A stretch of 64,000 nt of DNA from DATKPE01 sp033854175 (lineage in GTDB: Bacteria > Bacteroidota > Ignavibacteria > UBA10030 > SZUA-254), in assembly GCA_033854175.1 (NCBI GenBank), contig JAWOKN010000056.1, forward strand, positions 11,702-75,701. Direction: 5' to 3'. Under the pieces are notes generated by a model. It was not told the DNA's origin and ran no database searches. It worked only from the letters and a program-made list of their open reading frames with translations. Of the stretch, positions 6,407 to 12,878 are shown piece by piece. A program made the translations under genes and the position numbers. How positions within the stretch are numbered: the first letter of the stretch is position 1; every line of letters starts with the position of its first letter.

Positions 6407-8703
6407 TTCACTTTCACTGGTTCTCTCAGCACCTGTTTGACTGTTTGGCCGGTCTGTGACTGCTGGGCTTCATGGACGGCCATGGCGGTAATATTGACGA
6501 TATCGCTCACATCGTTCCCCGGCACCAGGAGGTAGACCGGTTTCCGGATCCCCATAAGGATCGGGCCGATGGCGGTTGCGCCGCCAAGGCGCCAGAGAAG
6601 CTTATAGGAAACGTTGGCCGATGTGAGGTCCGGGAAGATCAGCACATTTGCGCGGGTTTTGAGCGTATTGAACGGGTAAAGCTCGTTGAGGATCTCCGGA
6701 ACTGTCGCCGTATCGGCCATCATCTCGCCGTCGATCGTGAGGTCGGGCGCCTGTCGTTTCACGATTGCGACAGCTCGTGCGACCTTCTCCGAAAGCGGGT
6801 GGCGGGTGCTGCCGAAATTCGAGAACGAGAGCATGGCCAGCCGCGGTTCGATATCAAACCGTTTCACCCGTTCCGCGGTCAGCATGGCAATCTCGGCCAG
6901 TTCCTCGGCTGATGGTTCGATATTCACCGTGGCGTCGGCGATAAAGACGGTCTGGTTCTTGAAGACCATCATATAGAGGCCGGCGATCCTGTTGACGCCG
7001 TCCTTCTTTCCGATGATCTGAAGTGCCGGTCTCACGGTTTCGGGGTACTGCTGGGTAAGGCCGGAGATGAGGCCGTCGGCGTCCCCCTGGCGGACCATGA
7101 GCATGCCGAAGATATTATGAGTTTTCAGATGGCGTTCCGCGTCGAACTTCGTCACGCCGTGGCGCTGCCGGATGTTATAGAACGTGGTAATATACTCATC
7201 GAGCTTCGCCGATTTCGAGGGATTGATAATCTCGATCCCCTCGAGGTCGAGGCCCAGGTCGGCGATCCGCTGCTGGATCAGGGTGCGGCTCCCCAGGAGT
7301 ATTGGACGTGCGATCTTTTCGTCGACGATGATATGGGCGGCGCGGAGAATCTTCTCCTCCTCGCCCTCCGGGAAGACGATGCGTTTGGGTTCGCTCTGCG
7401 CCTTATGGATAAAGAAGCGCATAATCTCGCGCGACTTGCCCAACCGAGCCTCGAGCGAATCGCGGTAGGCCTCGATATCCTTGATCGGATTGCGGGCGAC
7501 GCCGGAATCCATGGCGGCCTTGGCGACGGCGACGGCTTCCCACAAAAGAACGCGCGGATCGAACGGTTTCGGGATGATATATTCCCGGCCGAACTCAATC
7601 CTCTTGGCGCCATAGGCCTTGATGACGGAGTCGGGGACATCCTCCTTGGTCAGGCGTGCGAGTGCATTGGAAGCTGCGACCTTCATCTCGTCGTTGATCG
7701 CCATTGCGCGCACATCGAGGGCGCCGCGGAAGATAAAGGGGAATCCGAGGACATTATTCACCTGGTTCGGGTAATCGGACCGGCCGGTGGCCATAATGAC
7801 ATCATCGCGGGCTGCGACGGCGTCGTTATAGGTAATCTCGGGATCGGGGTTGGCCATAGCGAAGACGATCGGTTTGTCGGCCATCGAGCGGAGCATCTCC
7901 TTCGAGACAATATCCTTGGCGGAGACGCCGCAGAAAACATCGGCCCCCTTCATGGCATCGGCGAGAGTCCGTTTATCGGTTACGGCGGCAAAATACTCCT
8001 TATAGGGGTTCATCCCCTCGGTTCTCCCCTTATAGACGACGCCCTTGGTATCGACGAGGGTAATATTCTCCCGTTTCACGCCGAGGCGTTCATAGAACTT
8101 CGCGCAGGCGATCCCGGCCGCGCCGGCGCCGCTGAAGACCACCCGGACCTCGCCGATCTTCTTCTTCACCAGTTCAAGGGCGTTCATCAGGGCGGCGCCG
8201 CTGATGATGGCGGTACCGTGCTGGTCGTCGTGGAAGACGGGGATATTCATCGTCTTCTTGAGCGTCTCCTCGATATAGAAGCACTCGGGGGCCTTGATAT
8301 CCTCCAGGTTGATCCCGCCGAATGTGGGTTCAAGCATCTGGACGGTCTTGATGATGGCGTCGGGGTCGTGGGAATTCAGTTCGATATCGAACACGTCGAC
8401 ATCGGCGAAGCGTTTGAAGAGGACCCCTTTCCCCTCCATGACCGGTTTACCGGCCAGAGCGCCGATATCGCCGAGACCCAAGACGGCGGTGCCGTTACTG
8501 ACGACGGCGACGAGGTTGCCTTTGGCGGTATAGCGGTAGACATCCTCGGGGTTGGCTTCAATTTCCTTGCACGGGTCGGCGACGCCTGGCGTATAGGCCA
8601 GGGAAAGGTCGCGCTGAGTGGCGCACGGCTTCGTGGAGATGACTTCAATCTTGCCATGACGGCCTTGCGAATGATAATCGAGGGCTTCCTGTTTGCGTAC
8701 CAT
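6403..8703 (-). CDS. maeB: NADP-type malic enzyme with C-terminal phosphotransacetylase-like domain
   Basis: 766 aa, the full length of bacterial MaeB. The N-terminal malic enzyme domain (about 1-430) shows YTPGVADPCKEI, FHDDQHGTAIISGAAL and a nucleotide-binding VVFSGAGAAGIACAKFY. The C-terminal part (about 445-766) is the phosphate acetyltransferase-like domain (IVFPEGEEEKILRAA and later LLWRLGGATAIGPILMGIRK), which in known MaeB proteins is regulatory rather than catalytic. It interconverts malate and pyruvate + CO2 in the cytoplasm. In this operon it would link amino-acid-derived pyruvate to C4 acids. Confidence 0.95.
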   Translation of the reverse strand: MVRKQEALDYHSQGRHGKIEVISTKPCATQRDLSLAYTPGVADPCKEIEANPEDVYRYTAKGNLVAVVSNGTAVLGLGDIGALAGKPVMEGKGVLFKRFADVDVFDIELNSHDPDAIIKTVQMLEPTFGGINLEDIKAPECFYIEETLKKTMNIPVFHDDQHGTAIISGAALMNALELVKKKIGEVRVVFSGAGAAGIACAKFYERLGVKRENITLVDTKGVVYKGRTEGMNPYKEYFAAVTDKRTLADAMKGADVFCGVSAKDIVSKEMLRSMADKPIVFAMANPDPEITYNDAVAARDDVIMATGRSDYPNQVNNVLGFPFIFRGALDVRAMAINDEMKVAASNALARLTKEDVPDSVIKAYGAKRIEFGREYIIPKPFDPRVLLWEAVAVAKAAMDSGVARNPIKDIEAYRDSLEARLGKSREIMRFFIHKAQSEPKRIVFPEGEEEKILRAAHIIVDEKIARPILLGSRTLIQQRIADLGLDLEGIEIINPSKSAKLDEYITTFYNIRQRHGVTKFDAERHLKTHNIFGMLMVRQGDADGLISGLTQQYPETVRPALQIIGKKDGVNRIAGLYMMVFKNQTVFIADATVNIEPSAEELAEIAMLTAERVKRFDIEPRLAMLSFSNFGSTRHPLSEKVARAVAIVKRQAPDLTIDGEMMADTATVPEILNELYPFNTLKTRANVLIFPDLTSANVSYKLLWRLGGATAIGPILMGIRKPVYLLVPGNDVSDIVNITAMAVHEAQQSQTGQTVKQVLREPVKVN

Positions 8704-8761
8704 AATATTATCCCTTTCACATTGATACCTGACGAGCGGGGTATCAGATTTTTAGTCGAGT

Positions 8762-9157
8762 TTATCTACCGGGCACATCGCCGCCCTCATGCCTCAGGCG
8801 CCAGCAACCGACATCCGACGGTGGCGAGAGAAACGGCCCGGTCAAATCAAGATGTTTGACGCTTCCCCAGGAGGGAAGAATGTCGTGAGTTAAGAACTTT
8901 TTCGTATAATCGGCCAGATCGAGATCATCCTCGACATCCTCATCCACGCAGACATAGACATCGACGATGCCGTGTGTTCCCTGAATGGAGCGCGGGCAGA
9001 GGGCATAGGCAATAAACCCCGTATCGCGCCATTCGTAGGCCTTCAGGATATGGTCGTAGGTATTCGGGAGTTCCAGCAGCATATCGATCTCTTTATGCAG
9101 CTCCAGTTCGAGGACAAATTTTTCACAATACTTGCACCGCTGTTCCGCAGTTTGCAT
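8762..9157 (-). CDS. Hypothetical protein with N-terminal CxxC
   Basis: 131 aa from ATG 9157, directly preceded by GAGGAGGAGGAT as ribosome binding site; an ATG 33 bases further upstream has no such site. The N-terminus holds CKYCEKF; the rest is acidic (VDVYVCVDEDVEDDLDLADY) with hydrophobic strands, no membrane segment and no signal peptide. It lies between the CoA-transferase and malic enzyme genes in the same direction. I recognise no family. The CxxC could bind metal together with later cysteines. Confidence 0.55.
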   Translation of the reverse strand: MQTAEQRCKYCEKFVLELELHKEIDMLLELPNTYDHILKAYEWRDTGFIAYALCPRSIQGTHGIVDVYVCVDEDVEDDLDLADYTKKFLTHDILPSWGSVKHLDLTGPFLSPPSDVGCWRLRHEGGDVPGR

Positions 9158-9193
9158 ATCCTCCTCCTCTATGATTGGACGCTTGACCATAGT

Positions 9194-10567
9194 TCAGGAA
9201 TGAACTGCCGTAGTTAGGGTTTTACCATGCATCCGGCGGCCGGAGGCCGATGGACACAAAATCTTCTGCTGGCACGCATCGCGTTCGAGCCCCTCCTGGA
9301 ACTTCGGGTGGGCGATATCGATCAGGGCGCGTGCGCGCTCGCGGACCGTTCTGCCGTAGAGATCGGCAACGCCGAACTCCGTGACGACAAAATGGACATC
9401 GCCGCGTGTGGTGGTAACGCCCGCACCTTCGGAGAGCGTGGCGACAATGCGCGAGCACTCCCCGTCCCTGGCGGTGGAGGGGAGGGCGATGATCGGTTTT
9501 CCACCCTTACTCTTCGCGGCGCCGCGGATAAAATCGAGCTGACCGCCGAAACCGCTATAGAACCTCCGTCCGATCGAGTCCGCGCAGACCTGGCCGGTAT
9601 AATCGACCTCGATTGCCGAATTGATCGCGACCATATTATCGTTCTTGGCGATAATAAACGGATCGTTCACATAATGCGAAGGATGGAATTCGATGAGCGG
9701 ATTATTGTCGATAAAATTGAACAGCGGCCGGGTCGCAAGGACGAACGAGGCGATCATTTTCCCCGGATGGAGGGATTTCCTCTCGTTGGTGATCACGCCG
9801 TCGTCGACAAGCTTCATGACGCCGTCGGCGAACATCTCGGTATGCATGCCGAGGTGTTTCTTCCCGTGGAGGTAATGGAGGACCGCGTCGGGGATAGCGC
9901 CGATGCCGAGCTGGAGAGTGGATCCGTCCTCGATCAGTTCCGAGATATTCTTCCCGATCTTCTCAAAGACCTCGAGTTCGTCCTTCGAGATTTCCTTATT
10001 GACCTGGGGCAGCTCCTTCAGGGGGACATCGGTTTCGATGCAGTAGGTAAACTTATCGACATGAATAAAGCAATCCCCCAGTGTGCGGGGCATATTGGGA
10101 TTCACCTGGGCGATGATGACCTTGGCGACCTCGGTCGCCGGTTTCGTGCACTCGACGCCGACGCCGAAGCTGCAGAAGCCGTGTTCGTCGGGCGGGGAGA
10201 CATGAACGAGCGCGACATCGATCGGCAGGATACCGCGGTAAAAGAGATGGGGGATTTCAGAAAGAAAGATCGGAGTAAAATCGGCCTTCCCCTCGTTCAC
10301 CGCCTGGCGGACATTCTTCCCCATAAAGAGAGCGTTATGCCTTATGTGCCCTTCCATCTCCGGATCGGAGTAGCGCGATTTGCCGACAGTCAGGAGATGG
10401 ATCACCTCGACATCCTCCAGTTCGAAGGCCCTGTCGCACATTGCATCGACAAGGACAGCCGGGACGGCGCATCCCGGGTGAACATAGACGCGCTGACCCG
10501 ACCCGATGATACTGACGGCCTCCTGGGGAGTCCGTAATTTCGATTTATACCGATCGATCCACACCAT
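9194..10567 (-). CDS. Acetyl-CoA hydrolase/transferase family CoA-transferase (4-hydroxybutyrate/acetate type)
   Basis: 457 aa from ATG 10567, eight bases after the alanine dehydrogenase stop. Family hallmarks: VYVHPGCAVPAVLVDAM near the N-terminus, the glutamate-containing INSAIEVDYTGQVCADSIG (the Glu forms the glutamyl-CoA thioester in 4-hydroxybutyrate CoA-transferases), GFGGQLDFIRGAAKSKGGKP, IALPSTARDGECSRIV, and a C-terminal VVTEFGVADLYGRTVRERA. It moves CoA between an acyl-CoA and a free acid, commonly acetate. Here it could release organic acids from the acyl-CoA made by the VorB-type enzyme. Acceptor specificity is unknown. Confidence 0.9.
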   Translation of the reverse strand: MVWIDRYKSKLRTPQEAVSIIGSGQRVYVHPGCAVPAVLVDAMCDRAFELEDVEVIHLLTVGKSRYSDPEMEGHIRHNALFMGKNVRQAVNEGKADFTPIFLSEIPHLFYRGILPIDVALVHVSPPDEHGFCSFGVGVECTKPATEVAKVIIAQVNPNMPRTLGDCFIHVDKFTYCIETDVPLKELPQVNKEISKDELEVFEKIGKNISELIEDGSTLQLGIGAIPDAVLHYLHGKKHLGMHTEMFADGVMKLVDDGVITNERKSLHPGKMIASFVLATRPLFNFIDNNPLIEFHPSHYVNDPFIIAKNDNMVAINSAIEVDYTGQVCADSIGRRFYSGFGGQLDFIRGAAKSKGGKPIIALPSTARDGECSRIVATLSEGAGVTTTRGDVHFVVTEFGVADLYGRTVRERARALIDIAHPKFQEGLERDACQQKILCPSASGRRMHGKTLTTAVHS

Positions 10568-10575
10568 GCTGGTTA

Positions 10576-11694
10576 TCAGGATAAGAGTTTTGAAACTTCG
10601 CACGCATTGACTTCAAACCTCCGGGCGATCTCCCCGCGGGTACACATCCCCTTGAACGTACAGACGCCCTTTGCGAGGCCGGCATTTTCCTGGAGCGCGC
10701 CGTCGACGCCCTTCAGTGTAATAAGCTGAAGGTAAGGCAGAAGGGCGTTGGTCAATCCATAGGTAGCGGTACGGGCGACATTGGCCGGCATATTCGGGAC
10801 GCAGTAATGAATCACGTCATGCCAGACATAGGTCGGGGATTCAAGCGTCGTGGGCCGGCTCGTGGCGCAGCAGCCCCCCTGATCGATCGAAGCATCGATA
10901 ATAATCGAGCCCGGTTTCATGGAAGCGACCATATCCTCGCTGATGACATGTGGTGCCCGTTCGGCCTTAATGAGAATCGCGCCGATGACCACATCGGCAA
11001 ACTGGAGCGCCTTCCGCAAGTTATACTCATTGGCAACATAGGTCACGACGCGGTAATTGAACCTGTTCTCGAGAGCGCGGAGCTTATTAATATCCTTATC
11101 CAGGACGATGACCTCGGCACCTGTGCCGAGGGCCATACGGGCGGCGGCCTGGCCCACGGTACCGGCCCCGATGATGACGACAGTAGCGGGCGGGATACCG
11201 GTAATACCGCCCATGACAATACCGCGGCCGTTATTATGGCTCTCGAGGAACCGTGCGGCGATATTCAGCGTCATCTGGCCCGCGATTTCGCCCATAATCT
11301 GGGAAATCGGGACATTGCCGGATTCATCCTCGATGAGTTCATACCCGAAGGCGCAGATCCTTTTCTGGAGAAGCTGTTCGAAGACCCTGGTCGGTGAAAC
11401 GGCCAGATGGAGAAAGCAAAAGACCGACTGACCGTCGACAAGTTTCTGGCAATCGTTTTCCGTCAGGGAAGAAATTTTCAGGAGAAGGTTGGAGCGGCCG
11501 AACACCTCGTCGTTTGAATAGACGATATGAGCGCCCACCGCCTGGTATTTCTCATCTGAAAAGTGTGACGCCTCGCCGGCATTCTTCTGGATAAACACCT
11601 GGTGGCCGCCGCTGGCAAGCGTCTGGACGCCTGCCGGAGTCAGAGCCACTCTCCGCTCACGCCGCGGATCTTCACTCAAAATGCCAATGTTCAT
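10576..11694 (-). CDS. ald: Alanine dehydrogenase
   Basis: 372 aa from ATG 11694 (MNIGILSEDPRRERRVALTP); upstream residues in the open frame are not family-like. The AlaDH/PNT N-terminal domain shows LLLKIS with the substrate-binding Lys and FCFLHLAVSP with the catalytic His; the NAD domain shows VVIIGAGTVGQAAARMALG. The C-terminal extension (about 335-372, with EIARRF) is seen in related anaerobes. It reversibly deaminates alanine to pyruvate with NAD. It is first in the long minus-strand operon, with a sigma-54-like element about 50 bases upstream (11744-11759). A related lysine-pathway or transhydrogenase-like role is less likely. Confidence 0.88.
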   Translation of the reverse strand: MNIGILSEDPRRERRVALTPAGVQTLASGGHQVFIQKNAGEASHFSDEKYQAVGAHIVYSNDEVFGRSNLLLKISSLTENDCQKLVDGQSVFCFLHLAVSPTRVFEQLLQKRICAFGYELIEDESGNVPISQIMGEIAGQMTLNIAARFLESHNNGRGIVMGGITGIPPATVVIIGAGTVGQAAARMALGTGAEVIVLDKDINKLRALENRFNYRVVTYVANEYNLRKALQFADVVIGAILIKAERAPHVISEDMVASMKPGSIIIDASIDQGGCCATSRPTTLESPTYVWHDVIHYCVPNMPANVARTATYGLTNALLPYLQLITLKGVDGALQENAGLAKGVCTFKGMCTRGEIARRFEVNACEVSKLLS

Positions 11695-11743
11695 GATCTT
11701 GAACGCCAATAAAATGATGAGTCCCAGTACCAGTTTGTGGGGC

Positions 11744-11759
11744 GTCAATTAACATGCCA
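11744..11759 (-). promoter_or_regulatory. Sigma-54-like promoter upstream of ald (variant -12)
   Basis: On the minus strand the site reads TGGCATGTTAATTGAC: GG and the -12 element are separated by 10 bases as in sigma-54 promoters, but the -12 dinucleotide is GA instead of GC. Predicted start of transcription is about 40 bases before the ald ATG. The same variant (TGGCAYG-N4-TTGAC) occurs at 28336. Confidence 0.4.
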
Positions 11760-11946
11760 GTTCTTTGAGGGTTTTAGGCTGGTTACAAATGAAATTTGAG
11801 GAAATGCGGGATTCAAGCTTTCAAGAGTGAGAATCGCTCCTGACGGGGCTTTCAGCGGTGATAATCAAAAAACGGCATGAATCAGAAAGATCGGATATCA
11901 CGCCGGAAGGGATGAAAGAAGGGGAAAAATCCGGATACTGGACCTT

Positions 11947-11960
11947 GGGAAAATTTTCCC
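11947..11960. promoter_or_regulatory. Perfect 14-bp palindrome, possible operator
   Basis: GGGAAAATTTTCCC is self-complementary. It lies in the divergent intergenic region about 135 bases before the barrel ATG and about 190 bases upstream of the ald promoter-like site. The binding protein is unknown and no second copy was noticed. Confidence 0.35.
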
Positions 11961-12094
11961 GGATGGAAACAAAACAGTGTCTTTCATCGTTTAAAAGTAA
12001 CAAACCGAAGGATGAAATTTTCAACACCGGGTGTTTGGAAATGCATCAAAAAAAACAGTACATTGAAAAAATTCTGAACCAGGAGATCCACTAC

Positions 12095-12817
12095 ATGCAC
12101 AGGGCAGACGCACCACGCACCATAGTCACGACAGCAATTCTCACACTCATCCTCCTCGTAACAGTGCCTGCGGCGGCACAACTGGGGAGTCCATACAGCA
12201 TCAACATCTTCGCAGGCTTCTCGCTCCCGGTGGGAGACTATTCATCCACCTCCGCCAGCTCGGCAAATGATTTTCTCAACGCAAGCGGCAACACGCCCGG
12301 TTTCGCGCAACTGGGGTTCAACGGGGGGATAGAGTACACGCTCCGCATCCACTCGCCCTACGAGATAGGGATACTCGGCAGCGTCAGCGTCAACGGAACC
12401 GACGAGGGAGCATTGCGGCGGATATCCTCGGATGTCAGCTCGAACACCAGCGGCGGGACATGGTACCTTTACAGTGCCCTACTGAGCGGCGGTGTAGGGA
12501 CCGATTTGACGCCCGAATTGGGCATCCACGGGAGGATCTACGCGGGATTCACGGGAGGAAGCTCGGCGGAATTCAGCTTCTACAATCTCAACGGGAGCGG
12601 CGGGTATGTGATCCAGAAATCGACCTGGGCATCCACATTCGGATACGGCATAGGGACGGGGATAACATTGAGCAACTCCTGGGACATCAATCTCCGGTAT
12701 CTGGCCTCGAATCCGGAATACACATCGAACTGGACTGACGGGCGGCAGATCACCGACAAAAAATTCACGCAGCCATCCGGCATCCTGACACTCACGCTGG
12801 GATTGATTCTGAAATAG
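12095..12817 (+). CDS. Outer-membrane beta-barrel protein
   Basis: 240 aa. Start ATG 12095 is chosen because AGGAG precedes it at 12081 and a classical signal peptide follows (TTAILTLILLVTVPAAAQLG, cleavage after AAA or AQ near residue 30). The mature part alternates aromatic and small residues in strands (INIFAGFSLPVGDY, GFNGGIEYTLRI, STFGYGIGTGITL, WDINLRYLA) and ends in an amphipathic strand (GILTLTLGLILK), typical of an 8-strand-class barrel of FCB bacteria. Ligand or transport role unknown. It is transcribed alone, convergent with the next gene; an imperfect GC-rich hairpin at 12843-12864 lies between them. Confidence 0.75.
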   Translation: MHRADAPRTIVTTAILTLILLVTVPAAAQLGSPYSINIFAGFSLPVGDYSSTSASSANDFLNASGNTPGFAQLGFNGGIEYTLRIHSPYEIGILGSVSVNGTDEGALRRISSDVSSNTSGGTWYLYSALLSGGVGTDLTPELGIHGRIYAGFTGGSSAEFSFYNLNGSGGYVIQKSTWASTFGYGIGTGITLSNSWDINLRYLASNPEYTSNWTDGRQITDKKFTQPSGILTLTLGLILK

Positions 12818-12842
12818 AGAGAAGGACACCCACCGCGTCTGA

Positions 12843-12864
12843 CCTTCCCAAAACGCGGGGAAGG
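12843..12864. terminator. Hairpin in convergent intergenic region
   Basis: Arms CCTTCCC (12843-12849) and GGGAAGG (12858-12864) flank an 8-base loop between the stop codons of the convergent genes ending at 12817 and 12879. No T-run follows on either strand, so factor-independent termination is uncertain. Confidence 0.35.
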
Positions 12865-12878
12865 CGCCACACCTCATG

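Larger units (their letters stand above)
11695..12094. other. Divergent intergenic region ald / outer-membrane barrel
   Basis: 400 bases with no supported gene. It holds the sigma-54-like element for ald (11744-11759) and a perfect 14-base palindrome GGGAAAATTTTCCC at 11947-11960. A frame is open from 11858 into the barrel gene but lacks protein-like character, and the barrel start at 12095 has its own AGGAG site. Confidence 0.6.

Noticed and set aside
7117..8859. Plus-strand open frame of 580 codons opposite maeB
   Set aside because: It is antisense to a full-length conserved enzyme, has a composition typical of a reversed coding strand (rich in Asp, Gly, His, Ile), no RBS and no recognisable motif.
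9227..10537. Plus-strand open frame of 436 codons opposite the CoA-transferase
   Set aside because: Antisense shadow of a conserved gene; same artefact of strand codon bias.
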